A stretch of DNA of 64,000 nt from Methanoculleus marisnigri JR1 (GTDB lineage: Archaea > Halobacteriota > Methanomicrobia > Methanomicrobiales > Methanoculleaceae). The translations under genes were made by a program, and so were the position numbers. The stretch's first letter is position 1. Each line of letters opens with the position of its first letter. The notes beneath the pieces are model-generated. The model made no database searches. It was given only the letters and a program-made list of their open reading frames with translations, and had not been told where the DNA came from. Shown one piece after another: positions 49,691-58,760 of this stretch. The stretch covers positions 862,695 through 926,694 of the forward strand of contig NC_009051.1 of NCBI RefSeq assembly GCF_000015825.1, written 5' to 3'.

Positions 49691-51196
49691 TCACCGCCCG
49701 ACCCCGGGCGGGCCGGAGGTTTTCTGCCGGATCAGGTCTCTCTGCCGTTCTGCGGCGGCGAGGAGCGCGTCGTCTCCGAGCCGTTCCGCGGAGAGCGCCG
49801 CCCGCTCCGTGAGCATCAGGGCGGTATCGTGGTCCTCGCGATGGTGGAACCGGAGCCCGATCTCCAGGTTCAGGTCGGCGGCTTTCCCGTACTCGCGCGC
49901 GTGGAAGAGGTGACCGGCAAGCGAGAGAAGGACGTACAGCCTGCCGGGGAGGCGGTGCATGGAGCGCTCGAAGCAATCCGCCGCACGGGCGTTGAGCGCA
50001 ACTCGTGCGTCTTCCGGGAGTTCCCGCCTGCAGTGCCCCTGCAGGAGGGGGTGCGCGAAGGCGTACTCACCGTCCGGAAGCTTTCGGAACATGCCGCTCT
50101 CCTGCAGCCGGTTTGCCATCGCCGTCACGCCCGCCCCCTGGAGGTCGAGCATGCAGGCCATGATCGGTACGGGGAACGGGGGGTTTAAGATGCAGAGTCC
50201 CTCCGTCCATGCCTTCATGGCTTCGGGGAGCACGGCAAAGACAAGCCCCGCGGGATCTGTTGCCCCGGCGATGACTTCCGCGACGTTTTCCCGGGACGGT
50301 GCGAGTCCCCGGTTGCGCAGGGCGTTGAAGCAGGCTATTAGACGGAACGGGTCGCCTGCACTCTCTTCGAGGAGGCCGGCGGCGGCATCCTCGATGGAGA
50401 GGTGAAACCGCCTCTCCCCGAGTTCCCGGATCTCGTGCCGCTGCATCCCGGATAACTGCACTTCGTGGATGCCGAGATCCCGGATCTCCTCCTGCATCGT
50501 CGCGTATCCGGAACCGGCGCCATCTTCCGTCCGGCAGGTGAAGGCGAGGAGGATGCCGGGCGGGAGGTCGTGCACAACGTCCCGGAGGAGACGCCGGTCG
50601 TGGTTCGAGGCGAGATGAACGTCGTCCAGGAGAACCGCCGCAACGTGGCCGGCCATACGCATCTGTCTCCCGAGCTCCCTGAGCAGTTCCTCGAACGCCT
50701 GGTATACGCGGTCGTATCCGACCTCGGGTGACCGGGCGAAGACGCCGACGATCTCCTCGCCGGCCTTCGGGAGCAGGCCGACCGGCTCTACCGGAGCGGC
50801 ATATTTTTCGAAGACGTCGTCGGCGTACCGGGTAGCCTCTTTCATGCTCTCGGCATCAAAGAGGGCCCCAAACCCTGCGGATGCCGAGGATCGCCGAAGG
50901 TCGTTCAACAACTCGCGGAACGCAGAGAAGATCATCCCCGGGAGGTCGAAGACCTCCGCCCTGAGGACAGGAGACTGCTGTCCGCCGGGGCGTTCCTGCA
51001 CCTCGTATGCGAGCCTGTTCAGGAGCGAACTCTTCCCGATGCCCGGCGGCCCGGAGATCATCACCGTCTGCCCGTGCTCGCCCACCGCCGAGAGAACGGC
51101 GGAAATCCGCTCAAGTTCCTCCCGTCTGCCGCAGAACTCCTCCGGAGGAGAGGGGGCGTACGAGACCCCGCCGGCCTGCTGCTGTATCTCGTCCAT
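49691..51196 (-). CDS. STAND-like AAA ATPase with TPR-like C-terminus
   Basis: A 501-residue protein. The ATPase core has Walker A GPPGIGKSS (near residues 47-55), Walker B VAAVLLDDVH (near 190-200), and a sensor Arg in AFTCRTEDG. A winged-helix-like middle and a C-terminal helical repeat region (ADCFERSMHRL to ERLGDDALLA) resemble regulators of the AAA_16/MalT type, but no DNA-binding domain is seen. It may be a signal-gated scaffold. GGTATTTATACTG on the minus strand at about 51220-51232 is a strong TATA box, placing the transcription start near 51200, so the ATG at 51196 was chosen. Confidence 0.75.
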   Translation of the reverse strand: MDEIQQQAGGVSYAPSPPEEFCGRREELERISAVLSAVGEHGQTVMISGPPGIGKSSLLNRLAYEVQERPGGQQSPVLRAEVFDLPGMIFSAFRELLNDLRRSSASAGFGALFDAESMKEATRYADDVFEKYAAPVEPVGLLPKAGEEIVGVFARSPEVGYDRVYQAFEELLRELGRQMRMAGHVAAVLLDDVHLASNHDRRLLRDVVHDLPPGILLAFTCRTEDGAGSGYATMQEEIRDLGIHEVQLSGMQRHEIRELGERRFHLSIEDAAAGLLEESAGDPFRLIACFNALRNRGLAPSRENVAEVIAGATDPAGLVFAVLPEAMKAWTEGLCILNPPFPVPIMACMLDLQGAGVTAMANRLQESGMFRKLPDGEYAFAHPLLQGHCRRELPEDARVALNARAADCFERSMHRLPGRLYVLLSLAGHLFHAREYGKAADLNLEIGLRFHHREDHDTALMLTERAALSAERLGDDALLAAAERQRDLIRQKTSGPPGVGR

Positions 51197-51336
51197 GATC
51201 CTGCCGGGGTGTTCCGGTAGACAGTATAAATACCATTCCATCCAAATAAAATGGAACAACAAGACGCAGGCATGCGGCGGGCAGGTGCGGGAGGCGTACC
51301 GCGTCCGCAACGCACCCGCTATTCAAGGTGAATGGA

Positions 51337-52086
51337 ATGGCACTTCAGGAAGGAGATTTTATCAGGCTCAGGTACACCGGCCGTGTCGGTGAGAGTATCT
51401 TCGATACCACGGATGAGGAGAACGCAAAGGAAGAGGGGATCTACAACCCGCGGGCGGAGTACGGTCCTGTCACCGTCCGCCTGGGGAGCCACCACATCAT
51501 CGTCGGCCTTGAGGACGAGCTGATTGGCAAAGAGGTAGGCGCCGAGGGCGAGGTCGACGTCCCGCCCGAGAAAGGGTTCGGGGCGCACGAGGATGGGGCC
51601 GTAAAGTCCGTCCCGGTCACGCAGTTCCGCGAGAAGCCGCAGAGGGGGATGCGGATCGAGGTCGAGGGCCGCGAGGGCGTCGTCGTCGACGTCATCGGAA
51701 GGCGTGCGGTCGTCGACTTCAACCACCCGCTTGCCGGGAAGACCCTGAACTACTCCTACGCGATCCTCGAGAAGGTCGAGGAGCCGGTGGAGCAGATCAA
51801 GGGTCTCATCAAGCTCTTCTCGGGCAGAGCCGATATCGGCGTCACCATCGCCGACGGCACGGCCGAGCTGGAGCTCCCTCCCGCGATCACCTACGACCGG
51901 CGGTGGATGGTCTGGCGGGGCACCCTCGTCCGCGAGATATTCGAGAACTACTCCGACGTCAACGACGTCGTCATGAAGGAGACGATCTCCCGCCCGGCCG
52001 AGCCGGAGGCGGCGCCTGAGGTCGTTGAGGCCGAAGAGCCCGCCGAACCCGCCGAGACCGAAGAGACGAAAGAGTCCGAGGAGTAA
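51337..52086 (+). CDS. FKBP-type peptidyl-prolyl isomerase, long archaeal form
   Basis: A 249-residue isomerase. The FKBP core covers about residues 1-160, with a large insert-in-flap (IF) chaperone domain (PEKGFGAHEDGAVKSVPVTQF to VVDFNHPLAGKTLNY) as in SlyD. The extension to 220 is the extra domain of archaeal FKBP26-type proteins, and the last 35 residues are a Glu/Pro-rich acidic tail. It speeds proline isomerisation and holds unfolded chains. AAGGTGAA before the ATG at 51337 favours it over the GTG at 51328. CAAATAAAATGG at about 51242-51253 is the promoter, divergent from the ATPase gene. Confidence 0.9.
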   Translation: MALQEGDFIRLRYTGRVGESIFDTTDEENAKEEGIYNPRAEYGPVTVRLGSHHIIVGLEDELIGKEVGAEGEVDVPPEKGFGAHEDGAVKSVPVTQFREKPQRGMRIEVEGREGVVVDVIGRRAVVDFNHPLAGKTLNYSYAILEKVEEPVEQIKGLIKLFSGRADIGVTIADGTAELELPPAITYDRRWMVWRGTLVREIFENYSDVNDVVMKETISRPAEPEAAPEVVEAEEPAEPAETEETKESEE

Positions 52087-52111
52087 TTCTCCTCCGCTCT
52101 TGTGGTTTTGC

Positions 52112-52119
52112 TTTTTTTT
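52112..52119 (+). terminator. Oligo-T terminator of the FKBP gene
   Basis: Eight T residues 26 bases after the FKBP stop, preceded by a T-rich stretch; a typical archaeal intrinsic terminator. Confidence 0.6.
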
Positions 52120-52300
52120 GAAGACTTTTCTACGCCTGTAGATGCTCCCTGAGTGCGAGGTGTCATGGGCTGTCGGGCACCCCTGTCTGGGATGCTTGTT
52201 TATGACCGACGGCAGCATGAAATGAGTTCTCATATCTGCGTTTCACGCTTATAGCACTCACCAGGGGTTTGAGCACCTGGAAGCGAGGGTAAAACCCCGT

Positions 52301-52460
52301 ACACTGGACCGTGGGGGTATCGCCCTAAGGGGGGAACGACTGCCGGAACGGCAGGAGTTCGAGAAACCCGAAGGGTTTCGCTGTGGGGACAGGGGAGGGG
52401 GGATGCTCCCCCCTCCCCGTCAGCCCCTCCCCCGCGTGGCGATATCCACTGGAAATCCGT
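52301..52460 (+). repeat. Dispersed palindromic repeat family B, copy 1
   Basis: Its left end (ACACTGGACCGTGGG) and right end (GCGATATCCACTGGAAATCCG) match copy 2 at 58445-58550 in reverse. Inside are three hairpins: CTGCCG-GAA-CGGCAG, GAAACCC-GAA-GGGTTTC and an 11-pair stem GGGGAGGGGGG/CCCCCCTCCCC. Copy 1 carries about 54 bases more than copy 2. Confidence 0.75.
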
Positions 52461-52654
52461 TTCCGGGAATGCGCAACAGCAGGAGCATCTGAGTTCCTTG
52501 GGTTCGAACTACGACTGTCTTCAGGTCCCCGAGTGCAATGAATATTTTGTCGCCGATCCTCTTGACCCCGGATACCCGCTCCCCCCCAGATCAGGAACCT
52601 GCGTCACCCGCCCGTACCCTTCTTTAGGTACCGGGCCGAATGTATTCTGAATCA

Positions 52655-54553
52655 ATGGCGACACTACAGGGAATGAGCGGGGTCGATCTTCGTGCGCTGG
52701 TAGCGGAAGCTGCCGATCGCCTCCCGCTCTGGGTCGGCAAGATCTACCAGTTCGACGCGAAGACCCTCGGCATCAGGCTGAACGGTGAAGATCGGGCGAA
52801 GTACCTGTTCCTCATCGAGACGGGACGGCGCGCCCACTTCACCGCAGAGTTTCCTGTGCCTCCAAAGAACCCGCCGAGTTTCGCGATGCTGCTCCGGAAG
52901 CACCTCGAGGGCGGGAAGGTGCTCGGTATCCGCCAGCTCGGGCTCGAGCGCACGATGAGCCTCGACATCGGGAAGCGGGATACGACCTACCACCTCATCT
53001 TCGAGCTCTTCGACGAGGGGAACGCCGTCCTCTGCGACGAAGGCTACACGATCATCAAACCCCTCTGGCACCACCGGTTCAAGACCCGGGAGGTGGTCCC
53101 GGGCGCGGTCTACGCCTTCGAAGGGTCCGACTGCTCGTCTCTCTCGCCGGAGGCGTTCGGGTCGATGCTTGCAGAGTCCGACCGCGACATCGTCCGGACG
53201 CTCGCCGTCGGGTGCATGCTCGGCGGCGCGTATGCCGAAGAGGTCTGCAGGATCGTGGGCGTCGAGAAGAGCGCTGCCGCCGCGGAGGTGGACGCGGAGG
53301 CGGTTCGGGAGGCGCTCGAACGGCTGATGGCCGACGTCGGGCAGCGCCGTGAACCGGTGATAACGGCGTCCGGGTGCTGGCCGGTGGTGCTTGCCGGTGA
53401 CGAGGTTCGCGAGCGGTTTGCGACCTTCAGCGAGGCGCTGGATGCCTTCTACCCGAAGACGGTGGGCGGAAAGGAGGAGGCCGCGGCCGGGAAGCCCCGC
53501 CTCTCCCAGGCGGAGGTGATCCGACGGCGGCAGGCGGAGGCGATCAAAGGGTTCGAGAAGAAGATCGAGCGTAATCAGCGGATCGTGGAGGTGATCTACG
53601 AGAACTACACTGCTGTTGCCGGGATCATAGCGACGCTCGATGAGGCGAGCAAAAACCGGTCGTGGCAGGAGATCGAGAAAATCCTCAAAGAGAACGGCGA
53701 TAACCCTGCGGCAAAGATGGTCCGTGCGATTCACCCCGCGGACGCGGCGGTTGACGTCGATCTCTCGGGGGAACGGGTGAAGATCTATGTCCACGAGACG
53801 ATCGAGCAGAACCTCGGCCGCTACTACGACCAGATCAAGAAGTTCAAGAAGAAGAAGACGGGCGCGCTCGCGGCCATGGAGCGGACGGTTCCCGAGAAGC
53901 CCCGGACGAAGCGGAACCTTCCCCTCCAGAAAAAGCGGTGGTATCACCGCTTCCGCTGGTTCACCACCAGCGACGGCACCCTTGTCATCGGCGGCCGGGA
54001 CGCCTCCCAGAACGAGGAACTCGTCAAGAAGTACATGGAAGGCGGCGACCTCTTCGTCCACGCCGACGTCCACGGCGGGAGCGTCGTCATCGTGAAGGGC
54101 ACGACTGAACACATGGACGAGGCCGTGCGGTTCGCCGCGTCCTACTCCAACGCCTGGAAGGCCGGGCACTTCACGGCGGACGTCTACGCCGCCCGGCCCG
54201 ACCAGGTGAGCAAGACGGCCGAGTCCGGCGAGTACGTGGCGAGAGGCGCCTTCATCGTCCGGGGCGAGCGGCAATACTTCAGGAACGCGCCCCTGGGCGT
54301 GGCGATCGGCCTTCAGATGGCGCCTGAGGTCGCCGTCATCGGTGGCCCGCCCGGTGCCGTCACCGGGCGTACGAAAGTGTGGGTGGAACTCCGTCCCGGG
54401 CAGTTCGAACCGAACGACACCGCAAGGAAGGTGGTCCGGGCACTCAGGGAGAAACTCTCGGAGGACGAGTGGAAAGGGCTCAAGAACGCCCTGAACACCG
54501 AGGCGGTCGCCGCATTCGTCCCGCCGGGGGGCTCCGACATCGTGGAATCATGA
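52655..54553 (+). CDS. rqcH: Rqc2/NEMF/RqcH family ribosome quality-control protein
   Basis: A 632-residue NFACT protein. The NFACT-N domain begins at residue 1 (GVDLRALVAEAADRLP), helical and coiled-coil parts lie at about 280-440 with a basic stretch (KKFKKKKTGALAAMER), and the NFACT-R domain is at about 440-560 (FTTSDGTLVIGGRDASQNE, DLFVHADVHGG). In eukaryotes and bacteria these proteins bind the stalled large subunit and add C-terminal tails to the nascent chain. The ATG at 52655 is preferred over 52640 because it lies about 25 bases after a TATA-like element. Its stop overlaps the Pelota start (ATGA). Confidence 0.9.
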   Translation: MATLQGMSGVDLRALVAEAADRLPLWVGKIYQFDAKTLGIRLNGEDRAKYLFLIETGRRAHFTAEFPVPPKNPPSFAMLLRKHLEGGKVLGIRQLGLERTMSLDIGKRDTTYHLIFELFDEGNAVLCDEGYTIIKPLWHHRFKTREVVPGAVYAFEGSDCSSLSPEAFGSMLAESDRDIVRTLAVGCMLGGAYAEEVCRIVGVEKSAAAAEVDAEAVREALERLMADVGQRREPVITASGCWPVVLAGDEVRERFATFSEALDAFYPKTVGGKEEAAAGKPRLSQAEVIRRRQAEAIKGFEKKIERNQRIVEVIYENYTAVAGIIATLDEASKNRSWQEIEKILKENGDNPAAKMVRAIHPADAAVDVDLSGERVKIYVHETIEQNLGRYYDQIKKFKKKKTGALAAMERTVPEKPRTKRNLPLQKKRWYHRFRWFTTSDGTLVIGGRDASQNEELVKKYMEGGDLFVHADVHGGSVVIVKGTTEHMDEAVRFAASYSNAWKAGHFTADVYAARPDQVSKTAESGEYVARGAFIVRGERQYFRNAPLGVAIGLQMAPEVAVIGGPPGAVTGRTKVWVELRPGQFEPNDTARKVVRALREKLSEDEWKGLKNALNTEAVAAFVPPGGSDIVES

Positions 54554-55575
54554 AGGCCGAAGTCCGGGAGATGAAGAGACAGTTCGGCGAGATACGTCTC
54601 TTCCCGGAGACGCTCGACGACCTCTGGCACCTCTCCCACCTGGTTGGGCCCGGGGATCTCGTCTTTGCGACGACCTTTCGGAGCGTGGAGGCGGCGACCG
54701 ACAAACTCCGGCCGGAGAAGGTCGAGAAACGGCCGGTGCGGCTTGGGATTTGGGTTGAGAAGGTGGAGTTCCACCAGCACACGAACCGTCTCCGGATCGC
54801 CGGCATCATCGAGAGCGGGGTGGACGTTGCCGCACACCACACCCTGAACGTCGAAGCCGGGTTCGAGATCTCGGTTGTCAAACGCTGGCGGCCCGTCGAC
54901 TGTGAGCGGATCCGGCGCGCGGTCGACGCCTCCGCGTACGGCGTGGTTCACGTCGTGAGCGTCGAGGAAGGAGAGGCGCAGATCTACCGGCTGCGCCAGT
55001 TCGGCCCGGAGTGGGTGACGACCGTCACGGCCGGGAGCAGCAAGGGTGCCGATACCGGCACCCGGTCGGCGCTTTTTGAGAAAACGCTTGACACGGTCGC
55101 CGCGGTCACCGGGCCTCTCGTCGTCGCGGGCCCGGGGTTCGTGAAGGACGAGTTTGCGGAGTACGTGAAGGTCCGGGCCCCCGACCTCGCCGGGCGGATG
55201 GTCGCCGTCGAGACCCGTCGCATCGGGCGGGGCGCCGTGCAGGAGGTCATCGGACAGGGGATTCTTGACCGGCTGCTCGGCGACCTCCACCTCGCACGGG
55301 AGGTCGCGCTGATGGACGAGGTCCTGGTCAGGATCGCGACCGAGGGCGCCGTCGCCTACGGTATCGACGAGGTCCGCAAAGCGGTTGCCTACGGTGCGGC
55401 GGAGACGGTGCTGGTCGCCGACACCCTGCTCCGCGACGATGAGGCTACGGGCGTCATCGAGCAGGCCGAGCGCGTCAACGCAACGGTCGTGGTGCTGAGC
55501 ACTGAGTTCGAGCCCGGGGAGCGCCTTGATGCCATCGGGGGCGCCGCGGCGCTTTTGCGGTATAAGATCGAGTGA
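54550..55575 (+). CDS. pelA: mRNA surveillance protein Pelota
   Basis: A 341-residue Dom34/Pelota protein, close to the usual archaeal length. The N-terminal Sm-like domain covers about 1-125 (RLFPETLDDLWHLSHLVGPGDLV), the central domain 130-250 and the C-terminal L7Ae-like domain 255-341 (YGIDEVRKAVAYGAAETVLVADTLL). It enters the empty A site of stalled ribosomes and, with ABCE1, splits them. The start is inside the end of the Rqc2 gene (ATGA overlap), so rescue and quality control are made together. Confidence 0.93.
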   Translation: MKAEVREMKRQFGEIRLFPETLDDLWHLSHLVGPGDLVFATTFRSVEAATDKLRPEKVEKRPVRLGIWVEKVEFHQHTNRLRIAGIIESGVDVAAHHTLNVEAGFEISVVKRWRPVDCERIRRAVDASAYGVVHVVSVEEGEAQIYRLRQFGPEWVTTVTAGSSKGADTGTRSALFEKTLDTVAAVTGPLVVAGPGFVKDEFAEYVKVRAPDLAGRMVAVETRRIGRGAVQEVIGQGILDRLLGDLHLAREVALMDEVLVRIATEGAVAYGIDEVRKAVAYGAAETVLVADTLLRDDEATGVIEQAERVNATVVVLSTEFEPGERLDAIGGAAALLRYKIE

Positions 55576-55680
55576 GAGGCGGCGCACCTCGCACCTGATG
55601 GTGCTCGACCTCCTTCCTCGAAAATCTTCGGGTTTCTCGATCTCCGGTTCTCTGAACAGTCGCACCCTTCAGGTTTCTCA

Positions 55681-55915
55681 AACTCCGTTCCTACGGAACG
55701 TCGCACTTCGTACCTGACGGTGCTCACGCTCCTGCCCTTCGGCCAGTCGCACTTCGCGGCTTCGCGCTCTTCGCGTGAGGCTCCACCGTTATCTCTTCTC
55801 CCAGCTCACGCGAAGCCGCGAAGAACGCGAAGTTCAGTAGATGAGTATATGACTCCCCTGCGCACTCTTCGAGTGCTCAAACTCCATTTCTTCGAAACGT
55901 TGTTCTTCGCGTGAG
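55681..55915. repeat. Dispersed palindromic repeat family A, copy 2
   Basis: It shares 28 identical bases with copy 1 in direct orientation (55719-55746 = 12047-12074) and 27 in inverted orientation (55753-55779 versus 11925-11951). CTCACGCGAAGCCGCGAAG near 55806 mirrors the block at 55753-55779, so the element folds back on itself. Confidence 0.75.
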
Positions 55916-56043
55916 ATCGTGACGCTATCTCTGTATCGTCGTCTCATGTAACGTGCGTCGGACCGGAGTTCGACGAACATCGCAAGTGCGATGCGGTCCT
56001 TTCTACGTCACTGCACCTCGTTACTATCACCCGCTCCGCTGCC

Positions 56044-56067
56044 CCTCCTGCCCCGTCGGGCAGGAGG
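56044..56067. promoter_or_regulatory. Perfect hairpin upstream of the EMC6-like promoter
   Basis: CCTCCTGCCC, loop CGTC, GGGCAGGAGG: ten perfect GC-rich pairs just before a TATA box. It may end upstream transcription or mark the end of the repeat region. Confidence 0.4.
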
Positions 56068-56209
56068 TACCTACCTTTTATAACCGGAGAACGTCCAATA
56101 ATGTAGTAATTCCGTCAATCCCGGGAAGTGGCCAGAAGTCGGTTTGCTCCGCCGGGCCGCCGCCCCGAAGGGACTTCCCTTTCAGGAATGGCGCAACACT
56201 GGTGTCACG

Positions 56210-56572
56210 ATGAGCGATAATGCGGTAGCAGCAGAGGTCGAAAAGACACGACCGCGGACCCGTGCCGAGAAACAGGTCGAGCACAGGAATCGGATGAAGC
56301 GGACGTTAGTAGCCTGTTTCATGGGCATCCTCGCCGGAGGACTCTCGTTCTACCTCTCCGGCACCCCCGACCCGGTGAGCGGGCTCCAGCAGAACGCCAT
56401 CATCGGCATCCTTCTCCTGATGGCGGGCGTCGTCTTCCAGAAACACATCTTCATGCTCCTTCGGCTCGACTACATGGAGTTGACCGGAAAGGACTGGTTC
56501 TACCAGAGTTTCATGACGTTCGCGCTCTGGTTCATGACCTGGACGATCCTCCTGACTACCACCGTTCTGTGA
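56210..56572 (+). CDS. EMC6-like membrane protein
   Basis: A 120-residue protein with a charged cytoplasmic start (to about residue 30) and three membrane helices at about 32-50, 61-79 and 94-118. The arrangement and the segment DWFYQSFMTFALWFMTWTI fit archaeal EMC6-like proteins. In eukaryotes EMC6 is part of the membrane protein insertase EMC, so a role in membrane insertion is likely but unproven. It is 6 bases upstream of the ABCE1 gene, in one transcript, linking membrane insertion and ribosome recycling genes. Confidence 0.75.
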   Translation: MSDNAVAAEVEKTRPRTRAEKQVEHRNRMKRTLVACFMGILAGGLSFYLSGTPDPVSGLQQNAIIGILLLMAGVVFQKHIFMLLRLDYMELTGKDWFYQSFMTFALWFMTWTILLTTTVL

Positions 56573-56578
56573 TCACCC

Positions 56579-58348
56579 ATGCGTATTGCTGTCGTACACC
56601 GTGATCGGTGTCACCCTGCCAAGTGCGGCACCGAGTGCATCCTCTACTGCCCCCGCGTCCGGACCGGCGACGAGACCGTCGTCATCGGCGAGGACCAGAT
56701 CGCTGTCATATCCGAGGAACTCTGCGTCGGGTGCGGTATCTGCGTGAAGAAGTGCCCCTTCCAGGCACTCGACATCGTCAACCTCCCCGAACAGCTCGAC
56801 CAGCCGACCCACCGCTACGGCCAGAACGGCTTCGTCCTCTACGGCCTTCCGATCCCCGTCGAGGGGAAGGTCACGGGCGTCCTCGGGCCGAACGGCATCG
56901 GCAAGAGCACGTCGGTGAAGATCCTCTCGGGCACGCTCGTCCCGAACCTGGGGAGAACCGATGAAGAGGTCTCCTGGAAGGAAGTCCTCGACCTCTACCA
57001 GGGGACCGAGCTCTTCGACTACCTCCAGCTGCTCTCGCAGAAGAACGTGAAGGTCGCGGTAAAACCGCAGTACATCGACCAGATCCCGAAGGTCTTTACC
57101 GGGTCGGTGCGCGACCTTCTCGCGACCACCGACGAGCGCGGCAAACTCGACTACTACATCGACCGGTTATCGCTCAGGGCGGTCATCGACCGGCCGATCG
57201 CGACCCTCTCCGGCGGCGAGCTGCAGCGGGTGGCGATCACCGCCTGCCTTGCGCGTGACGCCGACTTCTACTTCCTCGACGAGATCACGCCCTACCTCGA
57301 CGTCTACCAGCGGATGGCCGCCGCAAACCTCATCCGGGAACTCGCCCTGGAGCGGCCGGTCGTGATCGTCGAGCACGACCTTGCCATCCTCGATATGCTT
57401 GCCGATACCGTGCACATCGCCTACGGAGAGCCGGCGGTCTTCGGTGTCATCACCCACCCGAAAGGCGTCCGGGTGGGGATCAACCAGTACCTGGAGGGGT
57501 TCCTCCCGGAGGAGAACGTCAGGTTCAGGACGTACGCGGTGACGTTCGATACCCGGGCGCATGCTTCCGACGCGGAGCGGGAGGTGCTGCTTGAGTTCCC
57601 GGCGATGACGAAAGGCTTTGAGCAGTTCTCGCTCATCGTCGACGGCGGGGAGATCCGGAGCGGCGAGGTTCTCGGGGTGCTCGGGGCGAACGGTATCGGG
57701 AAGAGCACCTTCGCGCAGCTCCTTGCCGGGGTGCTCGAACCCGATACCGGGGCGATGGACACCCGGGTGCGGATCTCCTACAAGCCGCAGTACCTCAAAG
57801 GCGACACGGAGGCGACCGTCGAAGAGGTCCTCCGGCAGACGACGACGAAGTTCGACACATCATACTACCAGCACGAGATCCTGGAGCCGCTCTCCCTCGC
57901 GCAGCTCCTCCAGGCGCCCATAAACACACTTTCCGGCGGCGAACTCCAGCGGGTGGCGATAGCGATCTGCCTCTCGCGCGACGCCGACCTCTACATCCTG
58001 GACGAGCCGAGCGCCCACCTCGACGTGGAGCAGCGGGTGAAGATCTCAAGGATGATCAGGAAGCATGCCGAAGGGCGGGACGCGAGCACGCTCGTGATCG
58101 ACCACGACATCTACGTCATCGACATGATCAGCGACCGTATCCTGGTCTTCGAGGGCGAGCCGGGGGTGCATGGCAAGGCCGCCGGCCCGTTCGACATGGC
58201 GCCGGGCATGAACCGGTTCCTCGAGGCGCTCGGGATCACTTTCCGCCGGGACAAGAGCGGGAGGCCGCGGATCAACAAACCGGGCTCGTTCCTGGACCGG
58301 GAGCAGGTCGCGGCCGGGGAGTATTACTATACTGAGATCTCGAAGTGA
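56579..58348 (+). CDS. ABCE1/Rli1 ribosome recycling ATPase
   Basis: A 589-residue twin ATPase. Two [4Fe-4S] clusters are bound by CHPAKCGTEC with CP downstream (residues 11-24) and CVGCGICVKKCP (49-60). Nucleotide-binding domain 1 has GPNGIGKST near residue 100 and LSGGELQRVAI; domain 2 has GANGIGKST near 367 and a second LSGGELQRVAI; the hinge lies around 330-350. It splits ribosomes after termination or after Pelota rescue. The start is 6 bases after the EMC6-like gene. Confidence 0.95.
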   Translation: MRIAVVHRDRCHPAKCGTECILYCPRVRTGDETVVIGEDQIAVISEELCVGCGICVKKCPFQALDIVNLPEQLDQPTHRYGQNGFVLYGLPIPVEGKVTGVLGPNGIGKSTSVKILSGTLVPNLGRTDEEVSWKEVLDLYQGTELFDYLQLLSQKNVKVAVKPQYIDQIPKVFTGSVRDLLATTDERGKLDYYIDRLSLRAVIDRPIATLSGGELQRVAITACLARDADFYFLDEITPYLDVYQRMAAANLIRELALERPVVIVEHDLAILDMLADTVHIAYGEPAVFGVITHPKGVRVGINQYLEGFLPEENVRFRTYAVTFDTRAHASDAEREVLLEFPAMTKGFEQFSLIVDGGEIRSGEVLGVLGANGIGKSTFAQLLAGVLEPDTGAMDTRVRISYKPQYLKGDTEATVEEVLRQTTTKFDTSYYQHEILEPLSLAQLLQAPINTLSGGELQRVAIAICLSRDADLYILDEPSAHLDVEQRVKISRMIRKHAEGRDASTLVIDHDIYVIDMISDRILVFEGEPGVHGKAAGPFDMAPGMNRFLEALGITFRRDKSGRPRINKPGSFLDREQVAAGEYYYTEISK

Positions 58349-58760
58349 TGGGCGGGGTGGGAAATTCTCTTTTTTTCGTGAGCCGTCGATAGTAACCACG
58401 AAGATTTAATTGGAAACAGAGTCACGTTCGTCGGCGTCCCAAACACGGTTTTCCAGTGAATATCGCGTCTGGGGGTGGGGTTGCAGGGGAGGGGGGAGAC
58501 CCCCCTCCCCTGTCCCCACCCCCCGTGGCGGTATTCCCACGGTCCAGTGTATCGGGTTTTTTCCGGGCCTCTAACGTTCCATCAGTCTCGTCAAAAGGGG
58601 GTACCTGTGATTGCCGGGCAAACAAGCAGCTTCTAGTCTTTGAGGATACGCCCAACTAACTCACAGGCCGGCTCAAACACGCCTGTGCATTTGACCGTAG
58701 TGTTGCGATGGTCGGAGGCACCTGCCTTCCCGGAATCTCTGGTTACGCCTCAAGCCCCGT
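58349..58760. other. Intergenic gap with terminator and repeat B
   Basis: A T7 run at 58370-58376 probably ends the ABCE1 transcript. Repeat B copy 2 fills 58445-58550. The rest holds no recognised gene; short frames on both strands lack start signals. Confidence 0.5.
58445..58550 (-). repeat. Dispersed palindromic repeat family B, copy 2 (inverted)
   Basis: Reverse complement of copy 1 at both ends. The centre is a long nested hairpin: GGGGGTGGGG and GGGGAGGGGGG pair with CCCCCCTCCCC and CCCCACCCCC around an AGA loop. The G-runs at about 58471-58497 also fit a G-quadruplex pattern. Confidence 0.75.

Larger units (their letters stand above)
52087..52654. other. Long intergenic region with terminator and repeat B
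   Basis: It holds a T8 terminator (52112-52119), repeat B copy 1 (52301-52460) and a hairpin CCAGG/CCTGG at 52261-52280. A 28-codon frame at 52142-52225 with three cysteines has no start signals. TTCTTTAGGTAC at about 52619-52630 is the likely TATA box for the gene at 52655. Confidence 0.5.
55576..56209. other. Long intergenic region rich in palindromes
   Basis: No gene was recognised. Repeat A copy 2 fills about 55580-55915. A perfect 10-base hairpin lies at 56044-56067, followed by CTTTTATAACC at about 56075-56085, the probable TATA box of the EMC6-like gene; the leader would be about 105 bases. Confidence 0.5.

Noticed and set aside
52142-52225. 28-codon frame with a hydrogenase-like GHPCLGC motif
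   Set aside because: Too short, with no start signals; the match to the NiFe hydrogenase small subunit is only seven residues.
52498-52530. tRNA T-loop-like GGTTCGAAC
   Set aside because: The flanking bases do not pair into a T stem and no acceptor or anticodon stems can be drawn.
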